From NCBI RefSeq assembly GCF_030272615.1, contig NC_081414.1, forward strand, positions 809,509,069-809,573,068: a DNA stretch of 64,000 nt, given 5' to 3'. The notes beneath the pieces were generated by a model. It saw only the letters and a list, made by a program, of their open reading frames with translations, was not told the origin of the DNA and did not search any database. Below are positions 1 through 10,484 of the stretch, one piece after another (positions within the stretch are counted from its first letter, which is position 1; each line of letters starts with the position of its first letter). A program made the translations under genes and the position numbers. The stretch comes from Cryptomeria japonica (taxonomy: Eukaryota > Streptophyta > Pinopsida > Cupressales > Cupressaceae).

Positions 1-63
1 TAATATTATACTTACTCCTTGAGCCACAATATTGTTGACTCAAAATCCATTGTTAATGATTAG

Positions 64-629
64 GGTTGCTGTTCAAATACTGTGTAGCTATGTAACTCTC
101 CCTCTCTATGCTCTTGTTACACAGGTATGTATAAAGATATATATACATTTGATTTATGCTCTCTTCAATATCACTGTAAAATGAAATATGAGATTTGTGA
201 TTTCAGTTAGGGACAAACATGAAAACAACCATATTTGATGAAAGAATAGCTACAGCTTTGAAGAAGTGGCACCAGAGAGCTAAGAAGAACCTTAGACAAA
301 ATAGGCATGGAGATCTATCAAGCAGGGGAACCACTCCAACTGAAGGATCTTCTCCACTTAATCTTCTTAACAAGTACATAAGTGCAGGAGACTTAGAAAT
401 TTCCCAAAGTTTAGAACAATCTGAATATGATGTTGATCAGGATGCACCCTCTCCTTCTTACCATTCTCACCACAATCCTGACAGTTCAAAGGAAGAAATA
501 CATGGGGACACACAAGATTTTGAAATAAATGGGCCTGACTTCAGCTTTTCTCATTTACAAAAGGAAAATATAAAAGGTATTATCCCTACTTCTTACATGG
601 AGACTCATCCAAGCAAGGAGGACAGTTAG
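64..629 (+). CDS. MLO: MLO-like protein, last two exons (copy 1, partial)
   Basis: MLO proteins are seven-helix plasma-membrane proteins that bind calmodulin at their cytosolic C-terminus; some are powdery-mildew susceptibility factors. Two exons are visible: 64-124, encoding the end of the last membrane segment ([18 protein letters not shown]), and 207-629, opening with LGTNMKTT and ending at TAG. The 82-bp intron has GT..AG borders and is the same length as the matching intron of the copy at 46.8-51.6 kb. The tail keeps the calmodulin-binding helix FDERIATALKKWHQRAKK, with the amphipathic Ala/Leu/Lys/Trp pattern of the family, then a long Ser/Pro/Asp-rich region. Earlier exons lie left of the window. 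No damage is seen, so this copy could be functional. Family assignment is firm; completeness cannot be judged. Confidence 0.9.
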
Positions 630-649
630 CAGGAAAATACACAAAAACA

Positions 650-1700
650 ACAATATTCCACAAAGTAGAAAACAATCTGTGAAGATGATTATTTGTGGTC
701 ATAGCAATTTGTAAGATTTTCTTGGCTCCTGTAGATAGGCATAAAGAGATGCCATTTTATGTAATCTTTTTATCCAATCAAAATATAAAGTAAAAAAGAG
801 TTGATCAATAATATTAGAGTTTTTTTTCAATCATCTCTATCTTTCTCTGAACAGTGAGTACATAAATCTTTTCTTTTTTAACATTTTTACATGAAAATTC
901 AACTCTGTTAGTTTTATTTTTCAATCATCTCTATCTTGCTATTAGTTGTTGCTGTGAATAGTGAATAGATGAATAGCTTTTTTTTAACATTTTTATATGG
1001 AAATTCAATTTTGTTAGTTTTATTCCACATATTTTAAGACTAAGTAGGATTGCCTGGCAAAATAGACATCTGATCCATAGGGTTGGAATATTGCAGAAAT
1101 GGAACATTTGCCTTTCAATTTATCTCATATGTTAGAGCAATTAGTTGTAAAGGATAGGAATGGGTAATTTATTAATATTTGCAGGGCTATTGACCATTCT
1201 ACTTTGAAATTATCATTTGTGTTTAATAAATTTTTACCCTTTTTGTTTAAAAAAACAATCCGTTCTTTGAACTCTATTAATAACTATATTAGTAATTCTT
1301 ATAAATGTATCCTTTAAACTCATAGTAACAATTGAATCAAACTCTTAAATCAATCCAATCTAAATATTTCTAATAGATCAAACAGGCCAAATTGTGGTGT
1401 TAACTGTGGTAGAAGTTAGCCTCGCACATCCCATCTCATTATTATTTTTTTGTCTGGTGAAATGGAATATGGGTCTACAAATGGCTTATAGCAATATGGG
1501 ACTACTCCATGCTCCTTGCTACAAATAAGACATACATACCTTGCCCCTACCTATTAGAATAAGAGAGAAACCTATAACTATATTGAAAAAAAAAAAAAAA
1601 AAATTAAAGTTTTCCACTTGTCTTCCATTCCACTCCCAAATTCATAGTATTGAATGCATTTGTTCTCTGAACAATGATGTTCTTGCTACGAGACTTTTCT
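650..1700 (+). repeat. Duplicated MLO downstream flank, copy 1
   Basis: No gene. From about 690 the sequence aligns by eye with 52190-52860 and with the split copy at 2905-4124 plus 25008-25460. Shared landmarks are TATTTGTGGTCATAGC, then CAATTGAATCAAACTCTTAA near 1330, then a block on either side of CCACTTG..CATTCCACTC near 1615-1640. This copy stops before the GDSL-lipase remnant found in the other two. An A-run lies near 1586-1602. Confidence 0.7.
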
Positions 1701-2904
1701 TCACTTAGATAAATAAGTAAATAAATGTTATTTAACTAATTAGTGGACCAAAAACAGATAATTAATTAGTTAACCAAAAATAGATAATTAATTTGATAGT
1801 TAAAAAATTATTCAATCAATTATAAAGGAAATAAGCATATTATTAATTGTTTTACCATTGATTTTATGTAAATTAATTTATTTTTTCAATAAAAATATTA
1901 TAGAAAAAAAAACAAATTATTAGATGAAATAATTTTAAAAAATCTATACAACAAAAATACTTTCTCATTAAAAAACCAAAATAATACATTTATGAATCTG
2001 ATTCACAAGTGTGTGAATATGTTGAATGGGCAGCCATTGGGTACTGTTAAAGGGCATTTAGTCGTAGTAGGCAGAGTCTTAAGTCTGCCTAGGCCTTTTG
2101 ACTTTGTTTACATTCCATAGAGTGGAATAGAGTATGCTGACAGAGAAGGTTGAGTAGGTCTTTGGACTCTATTTATCTTTTCTCACATTTTCCAAGAGTG
2201 GAATAGAGTAGCAGATTGGTTTGGTCAAGGAGGGTTGGAATGTTGCAGACAGAGGACATTTGCCTTTGAATTTATTCATATGTTGAAGCAATTAGTTGTG
2301 AAAGATAAGACTAAATAATGGGTTGCACTTTATTGAACCACTAACCATCTTTGTTTTGTAATTTTCTTATATGATTAATAAATTTTAAATTTTGACCAAT
2401 AATTTTAAATAACTGCATAAAATATATTATTAGGGGCTTGAAGTTTCTTTAGTGGCATCCATAGGCATAAAAAATGTCCAATGCAATGAATACAAACTTG
2501 AAAATCTGACTGGCCCTTTTGTCTTCCGTGCGTCTTAGTCCGTGATTCCAAAGCGACTGACTTATTATATATTTAACCCCAAGACTTGATTAACTTAAAG
2601 TTTCTAGGTTGTTTGATTTCGTGCAGTCTTTCGAACTTCACAATTTTTATACTAATTTAACATTATTCATTAAGCAAATATGAAATAAAGAAATTTAATT
2701 AGATATTTGCTAATATTTTAAGTGATCTCAATAAAAATTAGATATAATTTTAATAAAAATAATTATTAAATTTTGAACTTTAATAATATATATTATTTTT
2801 CAAATTATTATTGATTTTAGAGTTTGTAATTTTTATTTTTTATTACAATGTAATATTGTTTAATAAAAAAATTAAAATAAAAGTTTTAATTATTTAATAA
2901 TATT
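1701..2904. other. AT-rich intergenic DNA with a duplicated block
   Basis: No coding signal. 2230-2300 resembles 1040-1165 (GGGTTGGAAT..TTGCAG..GACATTTGCCTTT). The GGAATAGAGTA motifs at 2110-2220 recur at 46150-46300, upstream of the complete MLO copy. This suggests remnants of MLO-proximal upstream DNA whose gene has been lost. The remainder is A/T-rich filler. Confidence 0.45.
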
Positions 2905-3098
2905 ATTTGTGGTCATAGCAATTTGTAAGATTTTGTTGGATCTTGTAGATAGACATTAGGTATTATTTTATGTAATTTATTTATCTAATCAAAATATAAA
3001 ATTAAACAAAATAGATCAATAACATTATAGCTCTTTTTTTTCAATCACCTCTCTATTTTGTTATTAGTTGTTGTTGTGAATAGTGAGTACATGAACCA

Positions 3099-3965
3099 TG
3101 TTTTTTTTTATTGGATAAAGAAGACAGAAATTACAAGAAAATCACAAAGATCCTTGTTGCTCAAGCAACTAAACATCAAACTACAATAAACAATAATTAT
3201 TGGAATTGAAGGTCTCCTACAAACTATAATTTACAATTTATAAGCAGCAAGAGGATGCATTATATTACTAAATCTAAAGCAGCAAGATGCTATAGTTACA
3301 ACTACAAAGAAGCAAAATGTTACAATTACAAGTACAAAGCAAGAAGATGCTACATAGAAGCAACATAAAAATTGTTGATTATACAAAACAACAACAACAA
3401 CAGGAAGTGAAAATGAGTAGCAACATCATCTCCTTGCTTGAAGGAATAAGAAGTGAGGATCTAGGAACCTCTGTCAAACGCAATAAGCATATGTACTATT
3501 GTCACCAAGCCCAACAATTGGCACTGTCTTTGGAATTGGATTGCTGCAATTATCTTGAAACTTCTTAATTTGAGCTTAAATGTTGTGTAAGGTATCCATA
3601 TAGTTTGAGTTTGACTAAGAATATTTTGTAAACATTAGTATAAAGGTTCAAACTCGAACAAATCATTTGAATTTCAACTAGAAGGGGAAAAAAAAAAAAG
3701 AGAGAGAGAAAAGATAGCTAAGCATCTAAACCTCGAGATGAAATTAATAATGACTTGTGTCAGAGTTTGGGTGATGACACTATGGCGAGAGAAAAGCCTA
3801 AGAAGTGCAGTTTTCCAAGACCATACTTGATGGAAGAGAGTACAAAAACAAAAAGCATGTTTAATAGTCTCTTTTTCTGGAGCAAAAGGGTAAAACTAGA
3901 GGTGGGAAAATGAAGTAGAGGCACTCATCAATTGGTATCTTGATGTGAAGAACTTTTTTGGAGCA
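3099..3965 (-). mobile_element. Possible minus-strand retroposon fragment
   Basis: Absent from the equivalent places in the other two flank copies (near 960 and 52385). It opens with a T-run and ATTGGATAAAG, which on the minus strand reads as a 3' end with an A-tail, as expected of a LINE-like insertion. It contains repeated ACAAAG/AGCAAGATGCTA phrases and an 83-codon plus-strand frame (3317-3568) with no recognisable similarity. No clear target duplication was found. Confidence 0.35.
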
Positions 3966-4107
3966 TTTGGGATGGAAATTAAACTTTGTTAATAGTTTTA
4001 ATCTATTCTTTCAACTCTATTAATAATTGTTATAAATGTGTTAATTATTTTAATCTATTATATATCAACTCTATTAGTAATTCTTATGTGTCCTTTGAAC
4101 TAGTTAT

Positions 4108-4124
4108 AACAATTGAATCAAACT
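4108..4124 (+). repeat. Left 17-bp TSD of LINE-like insertion
   Basis: AACAATTGAATCAAACT occurs here and at 25008-25024, where it follows an A-run. The uninterrupted flank copies at about 1328 and 52498 carry it once, running straight into CTTAA, so this is the target site. A 15-17 bp duplication with an A-tail is typical of target-primed reverse transcription. Confidence 0.75.
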
Positions 4125-4150
4125 TGCATATCCTAAACCATATTGGGTAT

Positions 4151-5565
4151 TGTAGACACATAAAAGTTGCACAATGAATTAAGTGAATTTTATTCATTTA
4201 ATTATTCTTAAATCTTCTAATTAATTAAATTAAGATTTAATTAATATACCATTCTTCTATCTAAGCCATTTAATTAAATTCACATTTAATTAAATCCCCC
4301 TTCTAACCCATTTAATTAAATTTACATTTAATTAAAATCCCCCTTCTAGCCCATTTAATTAAATTTACATTTAATTAAAATCCCCCCACTTGCAAAATCC
4401 TACAAATGCAAGTTGCAACCACAATTGAAATAAATTAATTTTATTTTAATTAAATTCTATTTTCCCCACCCACTTGCATTTTTCTACATCTCCCACTTGC
4501 CTCTCTAGACCCCCTTCTAGATTCTTCTAATCCCTTCTAAATTAGCCTAACCCATCTACTAAATATTGTCACATCCCTAAGCAAAGGGAAGTCACTTCTC
4601 AAACCCTCAAAGTCTTTGAAAACCATTAAAGGCTTTATGTCTTCAAAAAGTTAACCTTGAAAGTCTTCCAAACCATTAATGGTTAACTCAACCTTCTTAC
4701 AAGGTTAGAGATTTTTTGCCTAACTCAACCTTCATCTAACCCAAGGGTCTCATCAAGCATTCATTGCTTTGACCATGGTTATTCCTTTAGCCTTTGCACA
4801 AGAGTTTAGCCTTTGGGTAAAAGCTTTATCCAATGGATAACCTTAACCTAACCTTAACCCTTACCTCCTATGGTAACCATGAGGTCTTCTCAAGCATTTA
4901 ATGCTTCTTACATCCCCTCTCAACAAGTCTTATGTTGACAATTGTCACCATTTCATTAGTGAGAATTGTGAACATGGATTGATTAACTTTCAATCCTGGC
5001 CCTTGATAAGATTATCCAATCTTGACCATCCAGTGCCCTATAAACCCTATAAATAGAGCCCATTCCTTCTTCAAAATCAAGTATTTGTGCATCAAACTTA
5101 TAGTCTCATAACATTAAGCATATTATCTCTCTTTGATAGAATAGCATGTTAGATCATTTTGATAGCATTATAATCTTAGATATATCATGTTAATCTCATA
5201 TCATGTTAGCTTCATCTTAGTATCATTTTCATACTAGTTTAAGCTTCATATCAATATCTTGCATCCTATCATCATCTAGTTTCATATCTAAATCATCACT
5301 AGGATCTTGGTTGCATTCCATTTAGATCTTAGAATCATTTAAATCTCGTTCTTTAGGTTGTCATCTTAAAGAATCAAGTGCTCTTCCAAGCTGAGAGCCA
5401 CCTTGAATCTTGAAGATCCTTGGAGATAGAGGAACATGGAACGATTTTAAGAGTTTAGATCTATTAACTTGTTTGTTTGGATTTCTAACCTCTAATGCAA
5501 TGTTTCATGTGTGTGTTTGAATTGTTTTCTCCTCCTACAGGTTGACACCACATTTTTGACATACA
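4151..5565 (+). repeat. 5' LTR of element A
   Basis: 1415 bp, TG..CA ends. It starts with repeated TTTAATTAAATT phrases. A probable TATA box, CTATAAATAGAGCCC, lies at about 5048-5062, after CCAATCTTGACCATCC. Transcription would then start near 5090, which defines U3 and R. Confidence 0.9.
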
Positions 5566-5570
5566 TTTTT

Positions 5571-5588
5571 TGGCACCCACCGTGGGGC
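5571..5588 (+). promoter_or_regulatory. Primer-binding site of element A (tRNA-Lys type)
   Basis: TGGCACCCACCGTGGGGC lies 5 bases after the 5' LTR. It is complementary to the 3' end of plant tRNA-Lys(CUU), (..GCCCCACGGTGGGCGCCA), with one mismatch (A for G at position 5). tRNA identity is from memory of that tRNA. Confidence 0.8.
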
Positions 5589-5673
5589 ACATCCCCAAAA
5601 ATAACATCGTTTTTCATGCAGGTAGAAGACAACAATCATGCCAAAATACCAGAATAGCACATTCAAAAATTTT

Positions 5674-5900
5674 TGTAGCGCATCTGTGCTAAACTTTAGC
5701 GCACCCATGGCACATATTAGCACATAGAAACCATCTATTAGTGCATCTGATCTTCTTTTTAGCGCATCCCCTTTTCTGCTTGTCAAACGCATAGGAGCAC
5801 TGTGTTAGCGCATCAAAGCAACAACTTAATGCATCTGGTCTATTTGCTAGCGTATCCATTCCTTTCTGTAGTGCACTTAGGCTGAACTTTAGCACATAGA
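5674..5900 (+). repeat. 21-bp phased TAGCGCAT array, part 1 (element A)
   Basis: About ten units of exactly 21 bp (one double interval near 5760-5806). Each starts with TAGCGCAT or a near variant (TAGCGCAC, TAGCACAT, TAGTGCAT, TAATGCAT, TAGCGTAT) followed by 13 essentially unrelated bases. Read on the minus strand the phase gives heptapeptides with a recurring -AL- core, but the frame has no gene context. It lies just inside the PBS, in the leader of the element's RNA. Confidence 0.85.
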
Positions 5901-5956
5901 GTTGTCAGAGGCAAAAATTTATGACAGAGTCAAAAATTAGGCTTGTGGGAGGCATA

Positions 5957-6044
5957 ATATATCTGGAATATAACATTTAAGTATAAGTAACATTTCCTCT
6001 TCTCTTTTATCTTTCTTATACTTGAAGTTATATTCCATATATAT
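5957..6044. repeat. Fold-back (inverted repeat) F1
   Basis: The left arm ATATCTGGAATATAAC.. and right arm ..GTTATATTCCATATATAT pair over about 27 bp with few mismatches, separated by a ~30-bp T/C-rich loop. Followed by ~130 bp (6045-6175) that reappears after the fold-back at 60953-61026. Confidence 0.8.
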
Positions 6045-6179
6045 TGTTAGGATGTTTGAGAGGGGTTTCAAACCTCTAGGAGTTATAATGCGAAATCTAG
6101 TTTTTGGAAGATCCTCCAAATTTCAGAATTAGTCAAATTTCAGGGCATTTCAGGGTCAGGATTGTAAAATTTGTAACCA

Positions 6180-7915
6180 AGATCATAATTTAGGCTTGTG
6201 TAAGCCCACACTAACATTTGATCATTGACTGTGTGCAGATTCTAATATTTTTTGTACAGGGGAAGGAGTTAGTTTAGAGGCTTTAAGTTTCTTTTTTTTA
6301 CTTTCTTTCAACAAAAGTTGGTTAAAAAGAATCCACTCTCCCTTTTTGCAAAAGTTAAAATAAACCTCATCATTTCATTTGGATGCATAAAATGAACTTC
6401 ATGCTTTCCTTTTTGGTGTTTTAAAATAAAACTTCATCTTTTCCTTATTGCATGGTAAAAAGAACAACAAAGCAAACCTTTCATTCCTGCAAGTTAGGAA
6501 AAACATTTCATTTGGGGATCTAAAAAGAACAAGCAAATTTACTTTCAGCAAGGTTAAAACAAACTTCACTTTCCTTTGGTGCCTAAAAGGATCAATCTCA
6601 ATTCATTGCAAAAGGAAAAAGAACCTCGTCTTCATTTTATGCAAAGCAAAGAGGGAAAACTTTCCCCTATCGACTTTAATTTTGTTGACCAACATCACGA
6701 TTTACTTTGTTGACCAAGTTTGTTTTTCAACAGTTTTGGAAATACACACTTTGCTATGAAGGGTTAAAAGGAACACCATGCTTGTTGGAGAAACATCTCC
6801 AAATAGAAGTTAGCGAATCATTATCTTGAAGGCTAAAAAGAATCTTGTTTGTCTTGTCTCGAAAGTGGAAGGAATATGCTCTCCCCTTAACTGGGTGACC
6901 AAAAAGCCAAACCACTCTTAAATCTTTCTTTACTTCAAGCAATAAATCCTTTAGCAAGCCTGCCTTCTCGAGGGGTTGAAAAACTCTTAAAGCCATTCTT
7001 TGGTTGGTGTAAAGGGAACGACCTAAGTGGGAAATGGCTTTGATGCCAAGTGTTCCAACCCACTATAATCAAAAGTGGAAAGTGATGAAAGTCATTTTCA
7101 ACGGTTGCGCGTAGCGATTAGCCTTCCCCCAGTATCCTTGAGATACATAAAGCCTTTGTTCTAAAGGTTGGGAAGCCTCCCGAGGGAGTTTATCACTAAC
7201 GGCCGAATAGGAAGCTTGATTACGAACCTTAGCATTAGAAACTTTGAGCTGAGTCAGTTGCCAAACATTGGTAATATCATAGTGCAAGGGTGGGGAAGAA
7301 TCCGCCCCCAAGATTACTCACCATATATCTCCCAAGCTAACTACTCAATTGTGAAGCAATTCACTTTGAGTTAATTTATGGCAAAAGGCAAAAAAATGGG
7401 CGCCCCCTAGAGGGTGACAAGGCTGTTTGAGCTGATGGAGTATCGAGACTAGTGGGCTATGATATTGTCAATGACCTTTGAATAAAGAGTCTATCTGATG
7501 TGTCTTTTGTTGTAAATCAAACTAGTGATAGCATCGGGGATTTGAACACATCCTCAAAAGAACATACACTCAATGTTTAGCATTAGGATGACCATTGTCT
7601 TCATGGGTGCTATGTATTCTTATCACAAATGTTAAAATATCTTGCAAAGTATCAAATAGACAAACTCAAAAGTCAGTTCAAACAAGGAAAAATCATAAAA
7701 TGGAGAAGATTTCCAAATCCAACAAAGCATCTTTTGAGATGGTTATCAACATTTCAACTATCTTTAGGAAAAACTTTCATCCAACAAGATTAGGGGAATA
7801 TCAAACCAAGTGATCAAGATTTTATCTATTCGACTTAGTAAACTTGAGTATCCAAAACAAAATCATCCATCAAAATCACAAGTGTTAAAATTCAAAAATA
7901 GCAAAAACAGAGCAA
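6180..7915. other. Element A interior without recognised coding
   Basis: Noncoding by appearance. It contains alternating AAAAGAAC/CTTCATTTT phrases at 6290-6900 that look like degenerate short repeats, and short frames of 60-100 codons on both strands with no familiar motif. Confidence 0.5.
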
Positions 7916-7921
7916 TCATGA

Positions 7922-8275
7922 CAGTTTAGCGCGTAGGAACAACTTCCTAGCGTATTTGGAACATTCTCTAGCGCATACGAGCTGAATCTTAGTGCATAAC
8001 CAGTATCATACTGGTGAAATTTTAGGTAGCGCTTGTTAGCATCAGTCTAACTCATTCAGACACCAGCTTAGCGCATTCAAGACATATCATAATGCTTTGA
8101 GCTCAAACAATAGCGTGTAATTGGAACATATTAGCGCGTAATCTATCCAGACCAATCAAAATCAAACAATATGAGTTAGCGCATAGCAAAGGCATCTTAG
8201 CGCATTGGGGTCTTCCTGTAGCACATTTGGATCATTCTTTAGCGCATCTAGTCTCTGGCGTAGCGCATGGTCAAA
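7922..8275 (+). repeat. 21-bp phased TAGCGCAT array, part 2 (element A)
   Basis: Fifteen or more TAGCGCAT-like motifs (also TAGCGCGT, TAGCGTAT, TAGCGTGT, TAGCACAT). The best-kept stretch, about 8176-8262, has five starts exactly 21 bp apart. The 13 bases between motifs differ in every unit. The middle (8000-8120) is more degenerate. An (AT)n tract follows at 8318-8338. Confidence 0.85.
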
Positions 8276-8874
8276 ACTTAGAAAACAAGAGAGCAAAACA
8301 AGTCTTTCTGAAGAAAATATATATATATATATATATATTTCAAACTTCTTGAGTATCCTTTCAAGTCCAATATCAAACACGGTCATAAGAAATCAAATCA
8401 GCAACACCAAAGAAATAATTTCCAAATCAAACAAGTCATTCTTAGAACAAAATTTATCAAATCCAAAACTATATAGGGATAAGACTTTATCCTATCAAAA
8501 TCAGGTATTATCATCACCTTGATCAAAAGGTCCATCATCTAAAGGATTCTATCAAACAACATACCAAGTTTAAAAATTAAGTTGTCAAATCAAGTTTCCA
8601 TATTGGGAGACTTTATCCATATCATTTGACACACTTTGTCATGAGGGGGCATCTAAACCTTCATTTGATAAAAGTAGACTTAAGTTTCCAAACGAAGTAT
8701 CTCAATCCAAACATCAAAGGAAACCATTGATCATTCGTGTATGACCACTCCTCATATTTTGAGACGAACAAGTCTTCATCACAAAACTAAGTTAAAAAGA
8801 AGAGACAACCTAGTCCTAGGACCCTTATCAAAAGGAGTAAATTTATCTACATCAACCTATCAAAAACATCAAAT

Positions 8875-9441
8875 TTGATCATTCGTATGACCATTCATCA
8901 TCAAACCAAGAAAAAGAAAACTCAGTCAAAGGAAATGAGTCCTAGCATAAATCAAGATCACAATATCATGACTTCCCAATCTGATCCCATCTTCGATCAA
9001 GATCCCACCTATCAAGAATCTTATGATGATCCCCTAATATTTTGGTATTCCATCCATGATGATCCCCTTTCATCTCAAGAGAAGAGTCCCATTCAACATC
9101 CATCTCCTAAGCAAGAGCATGATATCCCTTCCATCTCCTCCACTAATCTAATTCCAAATCAAGAGGAAAGCACAAACTCAAATGATCCTAATCCAAGTAA
9201 AGATCAAGATCAAGGAAACTCTTCATCCTCCAGATCTATCTTAGGTCCTTTCATTCCAAAGTTAAACTCTTCATCCTCCAAATCTATCTTAGGTCCTTTC
9301 ATTCCACAATCAAACTCTTCATCCCTTCCATCCATCTTGGGTCCTTATCTTCATCCATCCACCAATCCATCACCACAAAATATCCATAAGAAAGATCAAC
9401 AAATGAACACATCTTTGAACTTCTTTCAACCATCTATCTAA
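8875..9441 (+). CDS. Hypothetical protein of element A, Ser/Pro/Gln-rich
   Basis: 188 codons beginning at 8875; other in-frame ATGs lie at 8887, 8935 and 8968. The product is hydrophilic with no membrane segment. The C-terminal half holds three copies of a ~17-residue repeat with core SSSxSILGPFIP (about residues 121-170). I recognise no gag, nucleocapsid or protease motif. It is the longest frame in element A, so it may be a remnant of a structural protein, or chance coding in a low-complexity repeat. A similar phrase (TTTTGGGTCCTTCTGTCCC) continues past the stop near 9483, hinting that the repeat once ran further. Confidence 0.35.
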   Translation: MIIRMTIHHQTKKKKTQSKEMSPSINQDHNIMTSQSDPIFDQDPTYQESYDDPLIFWYSIHDDPLSSQEKSPIQHPSPKQEHDIPSISSTNLIPNQEESTNSNDPNPSKDQDQGNSSSSRSILGPFIPKLNSSSSKSILGPFIPQSNSSSLPSILGPYLHPSTNPSPQNIHKKDQQMNTSLNFFQPSI

Positions 9442-10484
9442 ATATCTTTCCAAAACTATTCTTCTATCATTTCCTCTATCTATTTTGGGTCCTTCTGTCC
9501 CAAAATTCAATTTTCCTCCATCTCTTCATCACTTCTTAAGTTGTGTACCAACACTCATCTTGAATACATTTCCATCTATCTGCGCACAAATCTTCAAATA
9601 TTCTATCTATTATCCAACACCTCTTTTCTATCCTTCAATCCCTATCATTTAATCCTTTGCAGAAATCCTTCATCTGTGAGATAGGTTTTTGTGTCATTTT
9701 GTCACAAACTTTCCCATGCTTGAATCTAATGTTCAGTCCTTTTCCTAGATATCTATTCATGAAATGCTTATGAATATGAGGTTGTTCCTCTTTAACATTT
9801 TCTTTTGGTTGGGATACACACTCAATCCAGAAAAGAACCACTTATCGTATCTTGGTACTGACATCTTTTGATTACTATATCTCATACGCTTAATAGATTG
9901 CTCTAAATCATTGCGATCTCTTAAATTCAAGACATGGCTAGTGAAAAATCTAAAATCTTGCTTCAGCACCACTATGATTATTAGACCCATGTAAGTTTCA
10001 TCACTTACAAGCCAATGCAAGAAAAATAAAGAGCAAAAAGAAATATCAAAAGCATGAGCAAGAAAGTGCATATCAAGAAAAGCAAAATGCAATGAAATGC
10101 AATATCAAAATGATTCACTATGGGAACATGCAAATAACTCCATCGAGGCTATGGATGCCTGGCTAGCAATGGAGCAATATTTGTGAGATTAGAACAATAA
10201 CCTTGTCAGGGCTATGGATGCTCGTTGGTAGCGAGGCTCTATCCAAGATGCTTTTGAAGTCAAGGTAACTCGTGTAGCTAGCCATGTTGGATTCTGAAGA
10301 TTACAATGATCATATGAGCCAAAATGAACTCACTTGCACACACATGGGTTATCATCACCTTGATCCAATTTGGGATTCTTCTTCCCTTTTGAGTCTACTT
10401 CCCAGTTGATAGAAATGTTCAGTTGAAATTTCCAGAGGTTCTAAGTGTGGGTTGGGTCTCTATCTTTGAAAAGTTCAAGAACAC
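9442..10484. other. Element A interior left of element B
   Basis: No convincing gene. 10130-10270 contains two GAGGCTATGGATGC/GGGCTATGGATGC phrases. 10480-10484 is AACAC, the left TSD of element B. Confidence 0.5.

Larger units (their letters stand above)
2905..4124 (+). repeat. Duplicated MLO downstream flank, copy 2 (orphan, left part)
   Basis: Starts with ATTATTTGTGGTCATAGC like the other flank copies but has no MLO exons before it. It is interrupted twice. About 3099-3965 is foreign DNA opening with a T-run. At 4124 the alignment stops and resumes at 25008. The right part runs to about 25985 and contains a GDSL-lipase relic. Confidence 0.65.
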
